A model generated the notes under the pieces. It made no database searches. It had not been told where the DNA came from and saw nothing but the letters and a program-made list of their open reading frames with translations. A stretch of DNA of 64,000 nucleotides from Brucella tritici (GTDB lineage: Bacteria; Pseudomonadota; Alphaproteobacteria; Rhizobiales; Rhizobiaceae). Of the stretch, positions 10,301 to 18,994 are shown piece after piece. The stretch's first letter is position 1, and each line of letters begins with the position of its first letter. The position numbers and the translations under genes were made by a program. The DNA lies in NCBI RefSeq assembly GCF_008932295.1, contig NZ_WBWA01000001.1, forward strand, positions 372,001 through 436,000. Reading direction: 5' to 3'.

Positions 10301-10405
10301 CGCGACTGGTAACTGATAGTAAGCCGCAATCCCGCCGATCAACCCGCCAATCATCAGAAGGATGGTCGCTACCGGGCGACGAATGAAGACCTCGGAAATA
10401 TTCAT
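7325..10405 (-). CDS. RND multidrug efflux transporter (AcrB/MdtC-like)
   Basis: A 1026-residue inner-membrane proton-driven exporter, normal length for the HAE1 family. The N-terminus (MNISEVFIRRPVATILLM) is the typical TM1 start. TM4 carries the paired acidic residues in the VGLVVDDAIVMLENI segment, and the second half repeats the fold with GIVKKNAIMMVD. Wording such as LPEADFPTINVSAQLAGASPDTM is close to MdtB/MdtC. Its partner adaptor lies 22 bp upstream (10428-11606). No outer-membrane TolC-type gene is nearby, so it must borrow one. The substrate is unknown. Confidence 0.95.
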   Translation of the reverse strand: MNISEVFIRRPVATILLMIGGLIGGIAAYYQLPVAALPEADFPTINVSAQLAGASPDTMASSVATPLIKQFETIAGIDTISATSSLGNTSITLQFDLTRNIDAAAADVQAAITRAQRQLPDNLTTPPSYRKANPADAPVIILALTSDGARLTQMDDIAQNIISPALSTISGVAQAQVYGSKTYAVRVEVDPDKLDSRNLSLSGLGDTIAAANDQTPVGTLQNSSQALTVNAKTQRTNAAEFKDLIVAGSGNRIVRLSDVAMVLDSVDNVNQGSWLDGKQTIALAVQRQPGSNTVAVVDAIRAKLPEIETALPAQMHIAVVNDASASIRAAVADVQTTLAITIGLVVLVIFLFLGQFWATMIPGLAVPLSLVTTFAAMYALGFSIDNISLLALTLAVGLVVDDAIVMLENIVRHVEEGLPPFQAAVVGSQEVTGTIISMSLSLVAVFLPILLMGGIVGRVLNEFGMVVTLAILSSALVSLTVTPMLAARLPHKQAEPGRIAQMFDRVTAGYGRAVGWCLRHRLLVMLLFVLSFFGSVWSFMTLPRSFFPQEDTGLVTISTQARQDISYQGMNELQKQAAAIVSDNPAVEHVTASLGSGPGGSTFNTGSMFVQLKARDARPPLDQTLSELRKKLAGLPGLTAYLTPVQSLRFGGRSTQSQYQIVLQSLDANEARSWSQKLGDAMKAEPGTFVDVASDLQDNALQAHIDIDDDKAGSLGITSEAIRKTLEAAYGTLTVSQIQTTGNSYDVIIELDQSRPWDETMLGALRVPSASGVLVPLASFATISRTNGPVTVNQSGQLASVTLSYNLPAGVSLGTATDRLESLRNEIGMPVSVTMRPSGAAQIFAQSTGNMGLLIFAAIATIYIVLGVLYESFAHPLTILSGLPSAAFGALATLQLFGFDLSIIALIGLLMLIGIVKKNAIMMVDVALTLKRDENRAPDDAIHLAAIRRFRPIMMTTFCALLAAVPVALGHGQGSELRQPLGVAVVGGLILSQVLTLFITPVIFVEIDRLASRRWFRREKIVGQPQ

Positions 10406-10427
10406 TGCCAGTCTACCTTCGTTCGGT

Positions 10428-11606
10428 TCAGTCGGATGAAACCTTGGTATCCGGTTCTGCGTCGGCCAATTTTACCTTGCTGCCATTAGAGAGCGCGCTT
10501 TGGCCTTCCGTAACCACTCTCTCGCCGGGCTGAAGACCCGCACTCAAACCCGCCATGCCGTTGGCACGCAAAGCGACCGTCACCGGTCGTATTTCAACGG
10601 AGTTGTCGGGTTTGACCACATAGCTTATAGAGCCGTTTTCCTGCGGCTGGACAGCAACATCAGGAACCAGCACCAGATCATCGATCTGCCCCGCTTCGAC
10701 GGAGACACGCAAGGACTGCCCCGGCCAGAAGTCGCCGGAATGATTGTCGAGTGTGGCTCGCAAACGCACAGTGCCGCTGCCCGGATCAATCGCGTTGTCG
10801 ATGAAATTGACGGGGCCGCTTTCGGTGACGTCCCTTCCATCCGCGGAGATTGCAGTCACATTAGCCTTCAACATTCCGGCAGTCATTGTCGAACGAATAC
10901 GGGCGAGATCGGTTTCGGGAAGCGTAAATTCTGCATAAACTGGCGTCATCTGCGTAATCGTTGCAACGGGTGCTCCGGCTGCGAGATAGGCACCCACGGA
11001 AACCTGAACGACACCCAATTGTCCGTCGAAAGGTGCAACAATGCGCATATGTGAAAGCGTCACTTGGTCGGCAGCTAGTTGAGCCTGATCGACTTGCAGC
11101 TGCGCTTGCGCAACCTTCAGCGCGGCCAGTGCATCGTCACCGCTCTGAGATGTGCTGACCCCTTTTTGTACCAGATCCTGCGTGCGCTTCAGCTGAATTT
11201 CGGCATCGTTCAGCGTGGCTTGAGACTTGGCAACGGAAGCGGCATCCTTCCCGAGGTTTGCACGGATCGCCTGATCATCAAGCTGAGCAATAAGATCGCC
11301 TGCTTTGACAATGGCGCCATCTTTAACATTCAATGCTGCAACATTACCCGTCTCCGGACTATTCACTGCTGTTGATGCCACAGCCACTATAGTGCCGATT
11401 GTATTGCGCAGTACTGGCAGCGATCCCGACTTTGCAACGATAGCCTTGACCGCATGTTCGCTATTCGCCGAACTGGCGCGCCTGCCATCGCTGTGTCCGG
11501 CAACAGGAGGGGCTCCGGAATCCTTCCCTTTGAGGTCAAGCCACCCAACATACGCAGCGCTGGCAACTAGCAATATCGAAAGACCGTAGAAAACCCAGCG
11601 TTTCAC
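10428..11606 (-). CDS. RND efflux periplasmic adaptor (membrane fusion protein)
   Basis: A 392-residue HlyD/AcrA-type adaptor linking the RND pump at 7325-10405 to an outer-membrane channel. It has one N-terminal hydrophobic helix (WVFYGLSILLVASAAYVGW), a lipoyl half-motif with GAIVKAGDLIAQLDD, a coiled-coil hairpin around residues 130-190 (TLNDAEIQLKRTQDLV and following), then beta-barrel and membrane-proximal domains. The start codon is GTG at 11604-11606 with AGGAA 5-6 nt before it. It is the first gene of the pump operon. No dedicated regulator adjoins it. Confidence 0.92.
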   Translation of the reverse strand: MKRWVFYGLSILLVASAAYVGWLDLKGKDSGAPPVAGHSDGRRASSANSEHAVKAIVAKSGSLPVLRNTIGTIVAVASTAVNSPETGNVAALNVKDGAIVKAGDLIAQLDDQAIRANLGKDAASVAKSQATLNDAEIQLKRTQDLVQKGVSTSQSGDDALAALKVAQAQLQVDQAQLAADQVTLSHMRIVAPFDGQLGVVQVSVGAYLAAGAPVATITQMTPVYAEFTLPETDLARIRSTMTAGMLKANVTAISADGRDVTESGPVNFIDNAIDPGSGTVRLRATLDNHSGDFWPGQSLRVSVEAGQIDDLVLVPDVAVQPQENGSISYVVKPDNSVEIRPVTVALRANGMAGLSAGLQPGERVVTEGQSALSNGSKVKLADAEPDTKVSSD

Positions 11607-12034
11607 TGCAGTTCCTATTCACGAACGAAGACGCCAACAATCACTCCGGCTACGCTACCACAAATCATTTCACAGGCAATTAAACTCATTGAGAGCCAAT
11701 CGGGCTGCGTTTGCCTTCTGCCGAGTTGTGTAAACAGATCGGTCGTCACTCCACGGCTCATCAGCAACTTCTCAGAGAAATCCGCGCGACAAGCAATAAC
11801 GCATCCAGATCGCCACTTTCAAAGATGAATGATCGCGTATCTCGACGACATCGGGATCGACGGCTGGGTAACGTTTCCTGATTGTGGCTTGCGACCACGT
11901 TTTACCGGATCAATTCAAGATCAATTCAACCAGATATCGTGCTGCTTGTTGATCTCAGTTGCAGTAAACGACGTGCGGGGTGGGACTACGAGTCCCCCCG
12001 TAAATGAAATACTCCAATAGAAAGCTTGATCACA
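11607..12034. other. Intergenic region, no gene recognised
   Basis: 428 bp between the adaptor gene and the broken azoreductase. It should contain the efflux operon promoter near 11620-11700. A short plus-strand open frame at 11829-12020 has no ribosome-binding site or recognisable product and is treated as noise. It may include decayed sequence, as the neighbouring azoreductase is itself a pseudogene. Confidence 0.4.
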
Positions 12035-12538
<504 letters not shown>

Positions 12539-12639
12539 CTAAAGATCAGGCTTGCCATCAACCATCTGATAACAGGATTGGAAGGGGTCAGGTTTTGAAC
12601 GCCTCCTCAATCTGTGGAAAGCGCTCCTGCCCCCGTTCC

Positions 12640-13050
12640 TCAAATCATGTATTTGTCCCAGAAACCTTCCTGCGGTGCAATCTGTTCAACGATGTCGACC
12701 CAGAGCCCTGAGGGGTCCGCAAAACCGAAACGACGCTGACCGAACGGCTCATCGGTAAGAGGATAGGTTACCGGTAATCCTTTTGCGATCAGTTCGTCAT
12801 AAGCTGCTTTGGCATCCGCCACTTCCATTTCAAAACAGAGGCCGGTTCCGCTGAAGCTTTCAGGGCCGGGAGGCGCGGAGGGATGGTCGGGCGTCATGAA
12901 GGCAATAGAAGCGCTATTACCTTCGGCCACCAGCAGACAGAACCACGAACTGTCGAAGACCACTTCGCAACCGAGATGCTTGACCCAGAAGTCGCGCGCC
13001 TCGTCTTTCTTCCCTGTGACGACAATCGGGTAACGATCGGAAAAATGCAT
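12640..13050 (-). CDS. VOC (glyoxalase/bleomycin-resistance) family protein
   Basis: A 136-residue protein of the vicinal-oxygen-chelate fold. It shows the two beta-alpha-beta units: VVTGKKDEARDFWVKHLGCEV and CFEMEVADAKAAYDELIAKG, ending FADPSGLWVDIVEQ. ATG 13050 is chosen because AAGGAG lies 8 nt upstream; a longer frame to 13077 would run into the operator. It is divergent from a TetR gene across two palindromes, so it is likely the main target of that repressor. Such proteins detoxify or sequester small toxic compounds; the ligand here is unknown. Confidence 0.88.
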   Translation of the reverse strand: MHFSDRYPIVVTGKKDEARDFWVKHLGCEVVFDSSWFCLLVAEGNSASIAFMTPDHPSAPPGPESFSGTGLCFEMEVADAKAAYDELIAKGLPVTYPLTDEPFGQRRFGFADPSGLWVDIVEQIAPQEGFWDKYMI

Positions 13051-13077
13051 TGGGCGCTCCTTGCCAATCAAAAACAA

Positions 13078-13124
13078 ACAGACTATCTGTTTTTGTGAGT
13101 TATAAAAACAGACAGACTATCTGT
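13078..13124. promoter_or_regulatory. Two identical TetR-type palindromic operators
   Basis: The 13-bp palindrome ACAGACTATCTGT occurs at 13078-13090 and again at 13112-13124 (extended to GACAGACTATCTGTC at 13111-13125). The copies are 34 bp apart, start to start, in the divergent promoter between the VOC and TetR genes. That length and position fit dimeric TetR/AcrR-family binding and control of both genes. Confidence 0.75.
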
Positions 13125-13148
13125 CAATTGCCTCATGAGAGAGTCGCC

Positions 13149-13739
13149 ATGTCCGAGCCACCAATCTCCAAAAATGAACTTCGTGCTACCCGGACCAAGG
13201 GACGCTTGGTTGAGGCTGCGCGCAAACTGTTCGCCCGCGACGGGTATGCACAAACAGGGACCGAAGCCATTCTTGCTGCAGCAGGCGTGAAACGCGGTGC
13301 GCTCTATCACCATTTTCGCGACAAGGCAGATCTTTTTGAAGCTGTCTGTCGCGATCTCGCTGCAGAAGCAGCCGAAGCTGTCGAGGCCGCCACCGACGCG
13401 CTGACCGACCCCGTCGACATGTTAGAGAAAGGCGCCGTCGCCTGGATCGACTATATGGGGCGACCGGAAAGCCGCCGCATTCTCGTTATCGATGCGCCCG
13501 GCGTGCTCGGTCGCGAACGGTGGGAAGCACTGGACCGTGAACTGTCTTTCGATCTTCTGTGTGCGGGTGTGGCTGAAGCAATCAGCGCCAACGCGATCCG
13601 GTTTGAAGCAGGCCCCGATGTGCTCGCTGTTTTGTTCAACGGCGCGATGAATGAGATTGCGTTGCGTGCAGGCGACGATGCCACCGCGCTCAAGGCTGGT
13701 TTTCTCGAATTGATACGCGCCTTGACAGTTCGACCGTAA
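13149..13739 (+). CDS. TetR/AcrR-family transcriptional regulator
   Basis: A 196-residue repressor. The N-terminal helix-turn-helix reads TKGRLVEAARKLFARDGYAQTGTEAILAAAGVKRG followed by ALYHHFRDKADLF, the classic TetR signature. The C-terminal ligand domain is all-helical. The ATG at 13149 follows GAGAG; a frame-open extension to 13050 overlaps the operators and is rejected. It is divergent from the VOC gene, and the palindromes between them make autoregulation and VOC/azoR control likely. The inducer is unknown. Confidence 0.93.
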   Translation: MSEPPISKNELRATRTKGRLVEAARKLFARDGYAQTGTEAILAAAGVKRGALYHHFRDKADLFEAVCRDLAAEAAEAVEAATDALTDPVDMLEKGAVAWIDYMGRPESRRILVIDAPGVLGRERWEALDRELSFDLLCAGVAEAISANAIRFEAGPDVLAVLFNGAMNEIALRAGDDATALKAGFLELIRALTVRP

Positions 13740-14084
13740 CGGCAAAATGACAAGCCCAAATCGATGCGATCCCGTTGTTCGCCGCCTCAGGCACTTAGAA
13801 ACCTCTTTTGGATGCAGGCAGACTTGAATTCTGGCCGGCTCAATCTCCTCGTCAAGGAACAATAAGTGGAAAACTCCAGTTCCGAATGACTTGACTTAAC
13901 GAGGGCACATCGCCTGAAGATACGTCGCGATCAATGTTAAGCAAGTTTTCGTAAAACTACAGTTGGCCCGTGCTAAGTCTTTTGCATGAGCCTGTCATAG
14001 TCACGCATCCCTTTTCGGTACAACCCACCTATACGGTCAGCTTGACTCTCCCGGTCACCTTTCGTTCCATAGTCGGCAAACATT
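13740..14084. other. Intergenic region, no gene recognised
   Basis: 345 bp between TetR and the LtaS-like gene. No convincing open frame, hairpin or repeat was found. The right end should hold the promoter of the downstream gene. Confidence 0.4.
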
Positions 14085-15977
14085 ATGCCAGGGATCAGCA
14101 TGATGCAGTGCTCGTCGAACAAAAACTCACCGGCCACCAGTTTCCGCAATGTTAGCGACCGGATTTTGCGCCTATTGAGGCTTCCCGAACTCTTTCTGTG
14201 CACGCTTCTCGCTATTTTCTTTGCTGGCAAGTTTGTCCTAATGCGAAAGGCAGCGACCGACTCTTTCGCAGTAGCCTTGATACAGCACGACGCTGCTATT
14301 CTAGCCGCCCTGCTGTTTCTTTATGCATTCAATCTATATTTCAGAAAAAATTCAAAATTACGCTATCTGGCCACGACGGCCAGGGCGCTTTGTATCTTGA
14401 TAATTTTAATCTATATCATTGATATTCTGGCTTATTTCTTTTTTGCAACACGCCTTTACATTAGTGACGCGGTTACATTCTCAGGCGAAATGGATTCCTT
14501 CAGGACGCTATTAAGAACAGGATTCAACATCGTCACGGCGAAGCAAGGATGGATCGTAGTCATTGCGGCAATTGGCGTCGGGGCTGTAGTTTACTTCAGC
14601 TTTGTCTTCGTGTCTGGCCGGTCAAACGCGCGGCTAAGTCCTCTACCTATCCTGTCAGTGGGAGGGATGCTCGCAGCGTTCTACCTTGTTCATCTACCTG
14701 CCTATGTCTACGCATTTGGCGACAAACCTCTATTCGAGAACTTTGCTGAGCGAAACGCCAGCTTTTTTAAGAAAACCACATTCAGCGATGATCTTCGACG
14801 GACACTCCTCTCAACATCCGCGCCAACCACCTGTCATCCGGGAAGCAACAAACCGCTGGACGTACTGGTTGTCGTGGTGGAAAGTCTGTCGGCCTATCAC
14901 TCCAGATATTTTTCCGGGATAGAAGACTGGACGCCCCGACTGGATGCAATTGCGCAGAACGAAACCGCGCTGACAAACTTCCATGCCAACGGATGGACGA
15001 CAATCGGCGGGCTGGTTTCGCTTCTCACAGGGACGTTCCCCTTCGTGCCTGAACAAGCAAAACTCAATGCTTGGGGATCGCCCCGCCTGGACGACTTCAT
15101 TGACATTCCCGAACCTCTGCCCCTAAATCTGGCTAAACTGGATTATCAAACCACTTTCCTCGGTGCTGGCGATCTTGGATTTCTTGGCCAAGCAGAATGG
15201 CTGCAGGCTATAGGGTATCAGCGGATCATCGATAACCATGACCCGCGCCTTGACAAGCAAGCCATCAGAGGGCCATTCAATTCAGTTCCAGACAAGCAAC
15301 TTTTCGATCTCGTATTGGACGAGATTGCCCACATGAAAGGGACTGGCCGTCACTTCATCACGGCACAGACATTTTGGAGTCATCGTCCGTTCATGGCGCC
15401 TGACGGAAGCGCACATCATAGTGAAGAATACGTCATGCGAACGACCGATCAGGCAATCGGCTATCTGTATGACGGGCTTCTCAGGATGGGATTTTTGGAT
15501 CACGGTATTCTGTTCATTGCGGGTGATCACAGGGCCATGGAACCATATAGAAAGGCAGAGATTGATCGGTTTGGCGCAACTGCTGTCACAAGGATACCTG
15601 CCATCGTAGCAACCAAAGCTGTCAATCTACCGCATGTGATCGCCGGAAATTTTCAGCAGCGCGATTTGCAGGCATCACTGATGGCGCTAATCGACAAGGA
15701 ATACTGCCTTGACGCATATCAGGGTACGTTTTTGGACCCACACCCTGCACCACCACAGTGCATTATGCACGCCCGGGGAGACGATCGCGACTTAATACTG
15801 GTCAAATGTAATGACAAAGAAGGTGTTGTCGCTGTTGCTGGCGATGCGACGGCGGTCGCCAGTGGTATGCTGCCCAACGAAGTTGCGCTCATAGAAACTA
15901 TAAATCGAAATAGGTTGCGCCTTCCTGTGAATAATACAGGCCTGCTGGCGAACCACCAAGCAAACGCCGCCAGATGA
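14085..15977 (+). CDS. LtaS/MdoB-like membrane phosphoglycerol transferase family protein
   Basis: A 630-residue protein with five hydrophobic segments in the first ~210 residues, then an extracytoplasmic sulfatase-fold domain: the architecture of lipoteichoic acid synthases and of MdoB/OpgB. Metal and active-site signatures are visible: VVVVESLSAYHSRYFSG, the nucleophile region NGWTTIGGLVSLLTG with candidate Thr, and FIAGDHRAMEPY. Such enzymes move phosphoglycerol or phosphoethanolamine from phospholipid to glycans; the acceptor here is unknown (periplasmic glucan is one possibility). It stands alone, with AT-rich flanks that suggest acquisition. The start could also be at 14100, since no strong ribosome-binding site precedes either ATG. 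Confidence 0.8.
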   Translation: MPGISMMQCSSNKNSPATSFRNVSDRILRLLRLPELFLCTLLAIFFAGKFVLMRKAATDSFAVALIQHDAAILAALLFLYAFNLYFRKNSKLRYLATTARALCILIILIYIIDILAYFFFATRLYISDAVTFSGEMDSFRTLLRTGFNIVTAKQGWIVVIAAIGVGAVVYFSFVFVSGRSNARLSPLPILSVGGMLAAFYLVHLPAYVYAFGDKPLFENFAERNASFFKKTTFSDDLRRTLLSTSAPTTCHPGSNKPLDVLVVVVESLSAYHSRYFSGIEDWTPRLDAIAQNETALTNFHANGWTTIGGLVSLLTGTFPFVPEQAKLNAWGSPRLDDFIDIPEPLPLNLAKLDYQTTFLGAGDLGFLGQAEWLQAIGYQRIIDNHDPRLDKQAIRGPFNSVPDKQLFDLVLDEIAHMKGTGRHFITAQTFWSHRPFMAPDGSAHHSEEYVMRTTDQAIGYLYDGLLRMGFLDHGILFIAGDHRAMEPYRKAEIDRFGATAVTRIPAIVATKAVNLPHVIAGNFQQRDLQASLMALIDKEYCLDAYQGTFLDPHPAPPQCIMHARGDDRDLILVKCNDKEGVVAVAGDATAVASGMLPNEVALIETINRNRLRLPVNNTGLLANHQANAAR

Positions 15978-16340
15978 TATGCTCCAACCCCATTAGCAGT
16001 AACAGATAGGCAAGCGCATTCTGGACCCTGGCCTGTCACCCATCATATAATAGTTTTCAATATTTCATTCCCACAAAATATATTCTATTGCACATAAGAA
16101 ATACTATTCATTTGATATTCTATCAATGACAAGCAATAACTACATGATTTTACGTTATTTTCGTATTTCATCGATAATTAAATATTATTTAAATGGCTTT
16201 CTAGGATGAAATCCTTTCTTCAAATACACCTGAAATGGAATATAAACCTCTCGTTCGACCAACAATTATTCAAAATCGCACGCTCCTGGATTGCGGGTCA
16301 GACACCATAGGACACACAAAGAGGCGAAGATTCAGCGAAT
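15978..16340. other. AT-rich intergenic region, no gene recognised
   Basis: This stretch is markedly AT-rich, especially 16040-16230, unlike the surrounding GC-rich DNA. It has no open frame worth naming. Its composition together with the adjoining LtaS-like gene suggests horizontally acquired or decayed DNA. Confidence 0.45.
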
Positions 16341-16378
16341 TGACGACCTTCGAGCTACGAAGCTCGTAAAGGTCGTCA
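16341..16378. terminator. Long imperfect hairpin after the peptide-transporter operon
   Basis: TGACGACCTT plus CGAGCT (16341-16356) pairs with AGCTCG plus AAGGTCGTCA (16361-16378), with an ACGA loop and a 2-nt TA bulge. It lies 38 bp after the stop of the last minus-strand gene of the operon. No T-tract follows, so its terminator role is tentative. Confidence 0.5.
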
Positions 16379-16416
16379 TTCTGGCCGACCCAATGTTGAT
16401 GAGAGTTTGCAGCCCT

Positions 16417-17967
16417 TCAAGTATGCAGGCGATCGCTCGGCTTACACAAGAAACATAGTTCTGTGTGCAGCGGCGCTGTTATTCCTGCAAAAAGCACAGC
16501 CCCCGAGTATGGCATCACAATATCGCTGCCATCAGCACGTTTTCCTATGATCTTCCCTTTTTCAACTTTCTCGCCTGCTGCAAATTGTTTGAGCAAACGA
16601 TCATCTTTATGATCGGCCAGAATAGCATCGCTGATTTCAAGCACCCATGATGGCTGAGCTACGGCTGGCTGTGCGGAGATCAGACCCAGCGCCGCCATTC
16701 CGTTAACGACACAATCATAACCGACCTGCGGCCCATTGGGATCGAGATGTTGACCGCATTCGACGGTTACACCGTACCCACCCGCAAATCGCATATATTC
16801 AGTAGTGCCTATGGCATGCAGGGACGACAGCCCTTCCGTTACGCCAGCTTCACGTTTTTGCTTAAGTGCCTTTTCGTGCGCTGGTAACCAGCCATGAATA
16901 ATGATCGGAAGGCCAAGCGCCTTAGCCAGCTTTTCTTCCGCTTCCTGATGCGCGAAAGGTTCAAGTGTTCCGTCGTTGTTGCGCGGTCCCATCAGAGCTA
17001 ACGGCGGCCCGTCCGAGCTGAAAGAATGTAGATCGATCAGCACATCATGGGCGCGTAGCAATGGGCAGATGATATTGGCCACGCGATCCTCGTTGTCCTG
17101 AGGGATAGCACTTTCGGAAAGATTACGGTTGAAATTGCGGTCGCCGACGCGGGTATTGTTACGAAAGGCAAGCCCGTTCACGACGGGCACAAAGGTTACC
17201 GCGCCACATTCCAGGCTCCTTTGTCCGCTGCGGAATTCACTGATCAGACGCGTGATCGCATAAGGGCCGCATGGCTCGTTACCATGCACTGAACCGGTCA
17301 CAATAAGGCGCGGACCTGGCTTCAAGCCATGGAACGTAACCGCCTCTATGGCTGTGGACGGGGTTGCCACCAGCGGTGCGAGGGTCGTTTGTGGCCCATC
17401 GACCGACGCAATATCGATAACCATGCCGGGTCGCACTCGGCGTGCCAGTTCCATCAGATGTTCGTGGGCTACGACGACGCAGCCCGATGTACCGCTAAAG
17501 TCGGGGCGGGCGGAATGCATGAAAATGGCAGACCCGCCGCGTGCGTCAGGCAAGGCATCGTTCCAGCCGACAGGGATGATCAGATCGAAAAGCCACTCCC
17601 CCCGACGGGAAGCCTGTGTCTCATCGGTTTCAAAAACCAGCTGGTTATAAAATGGACTGTCTACATCTTCCACCCAGCGATAGTTTTCGGGCTTGGGTAA
17701 AAATGGGAAATCGAAACTGCGTGGCTCATCGCCAAAAACCGCAGGATCGTAAAAGCCATAACGCAAAGGATAGCGACCATGGGGGGTTTTCCCATCACCT
17801 TCACGTTTCAACTGCGGTTCCACCAACCCATTGCGGCCTATCGCGCATTTGACGGTCCACTCGTCAATAGTGAGCAAGCCGATATGGGGATTCTGTTGGT
17901 CTTGCCCAGTACGCACAACAATGGTGGGCTGTTCAAGCGTTCCGACCAAAAATGGATTCTGACTCAT
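16417..17967 (-). CDS. Fusion of L,D-transpeptidase-like (YkuD) and M14 AspA/AstE-like zinc hydrolase domains
   Basis: A 516-residue two-domain protein. Residues ~1-190 match the COG3786 YkuD type: CAIGRNGL, KREGDGKTPHGRY, SAIFMHSARPDFSGTSGCVV, with catalytic His151 and Cys163 conserved. Residues ~205-500 match aspartoacylase/succinylglutamate desuccinylase: zinc ligands His228 and Glu231 in VHGNEPCGP, His314 in IDLHS, and the catalytic Glu403 in GVTVECGQ. There is no signal peptide, so it should be cytoplasmic, unlike normal cell-wall L,D-transpeptidases. It is the last gene of a dipeptide-type ABC operon, 4 bp after an ATPase gene. A plausible job is hydrolysis of imported D-amino-acid-containing peptides, such as murein peptides (the M14 enzyme MpaA cleaves murein tripeptide). 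This is inference. Confidence 0.85.
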   Translation of the reverse strand: MSQNPFLVGTLEQPTIVVRTGQDQQNPHIGLLTIDEWTVKCAIGRNGLVEPQLKREGDGKTPHGRYPLRYGFYDPAVFGDEPRSFDFPFLPKPENYRWVEDVDSPFYNQLVFETDETQASRRGEWLFDLIIPVGWNDALPDARGGSAIFMHSARPDFSGTSGCVVVAHEHLMELARRVRPGMVIDIASVDGPQTTLAPLVATPSTAIEAVTFHGLKPGPRLIVTGSVHGNEPCGPYAITRLISEFRSGQRSLECGAVTFVPVVNGLAFRNNTRVGDRNFNRNLSESAIPQDNEDRVANIICPLLRAHDVLIDLHSFSSDGPPLALMGPRNNDGTLEPFAHQEAEEKLAKALGLPIIIHGWLPAHEKALKQKREAGVTEGLSSLHAIGTTEYMRFAGGYGVTVECGQHLDPNGPQVGYDCVVNGMAALGLISAQPAVAQPSWVLEISDAILADHKDDRLLKQFAAGEKVEKGKIIGKRADGSDIVMPYSGAVLFAGITAPLHTELCFLCKPSDRLHT

Positions 17968-17971
17968 AATC

Positions 17972-18994
17972 TTAGCCTTGTTCTAACAAGTGACAGCGTG
18001 CTCGATGGAAAGAGCTGTCCGACGAATTGGTGAAAGCGGGAATATCGCCAGAGCGGCACGAAACAAATGCCGATGGGCAATGAGGATTGAAGGCACAACC
18101 TTGCGGAGGGTTGAGGGGCGATGGAGCCTCGCCTCGCATGCGGCGTTTACCAGCAGTTGGAGCCAAGGGGTCGGGGATCGAAGCGATCAATGCCTGCGTG
18201 TAGGGATGCAGCGGTTTGGTGAAGATATCGCTCCAGATGCCTTCCTCAACGATACGGCCAAGATACATCACTGCGATGCGATCGCTCATGTGTTCAACGA
18301 CACCCAGATCATGCGAAATCATCAAGAGCGCAATGCCTAGCTCATCTTTCAGTTCCAACAAAAGATTGATTATCTGGGCACGGATGGAAACGTCGAGTGC
18401 CGATACAGGTTCATCACAAACAAGAAGTTTCGGCTGTACGATCAAGGCACGCGCGATACAGATGCGTTGTCTCTGACCGCCGGAAAATTCATGCGGCCTA
18501 CGGTTCGCCGCATCAGGTTTCATGCCGACCTTGCCCAGCATATCGACCACGCGCGCGTCGATCTCAGCCTTGTCCTTCATGCCATGGAGACGTAAAGGGG
18601 CGGCAAGCGCTTCGCGTACAGTACGGCGTGGATTCAATGAAGCAAACGGGTCCTGAAATACCATCTGCACGCTGCGGGCTTGGGTAAGAGGGTCGTTCCG
18701 CACATTCGCTGCCATATCGTGGCCCAGAACATGTACGGAACCGGAGGTGATCGGAACAAGCCCCATGATTGCGCTCGCAAGAGTAGATTTCCCGCAACCG
18801 CTTTCCCCCACCAACCCCAGGCATTCACCAGCGTTGATGGACAATGAGATTCCATTGACCGCCTTCAAGGTCTTTTTCCTGAAGTTTTCGCGAACCGTGT
18901 AATGGACGCGAAGATTCTGAATGGCCAGCACTTCCTCTGGATTTTCATTGAGGTTACCGGCTGCAGGTACCAGATCGGAGTTCAGTTCAATCAT
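17972..18994 (-). CDS. Dipeptide/oligopeptide ABC transporter ATP-binding protein (DppF/OppF type)
   Basis: A 340-residue ATPase. It has Walker [10 protein letters not shown], the Q-loop FQDPFASLNPRRT, signature FSGGQRQRI, Walker B LLVCDEPVSALD and the switch His in MISHDLGVV. The C-terminal oligopeptide extension with PLNPPQGCAFNPHCPSA is typical of DppF/OppF. The ATG at 18994 is preferred over an upstream start because it overlaps the DppD-type stop by 8 bp. It pairs with the ATPase at 18987-19967 to drive the importer. Confidence 0.93.
   Translation of the reverse strand: MIELNSDLVPAAGNLNENPEEVLAIQNLRVHYTVRENFRKKTLKAVNGISLSINAGECLGLVGESGCGKSTLASAIMGLVPITSGSVHVLGHDMAANVRNDPLTQARSVQMVFQDPFASLNPRRTVREALAAPLRLHGMKDKAEIDARVVDMLGKVGMKPDAANRRPHEFSGGQRQRICIARALIVQPKLLVCDEPVSALDVSIRAQIINLLLELKDELGIALLMISHDLGVVEHMSDRIAVMYLGRIVEEGIWSDIFTKPLHPYTQALIASIPDPLAPTAGKRRMRGEAPSPLNPPQGCAFNPHCPSAFVSCRSGDIPAFTNSSDSSFHRARCHLLEQG

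Noticed and set aside
16417-17967. Frameshift or assembly join creating the YkuD-M14 fusion
   Set aside because: The frame is continuous through a ~15-20-residue linker, both domains keep all catalytic residues, and no stop or alternative start with a ribosome-binding site lies between them. Resequencing would still settle it.
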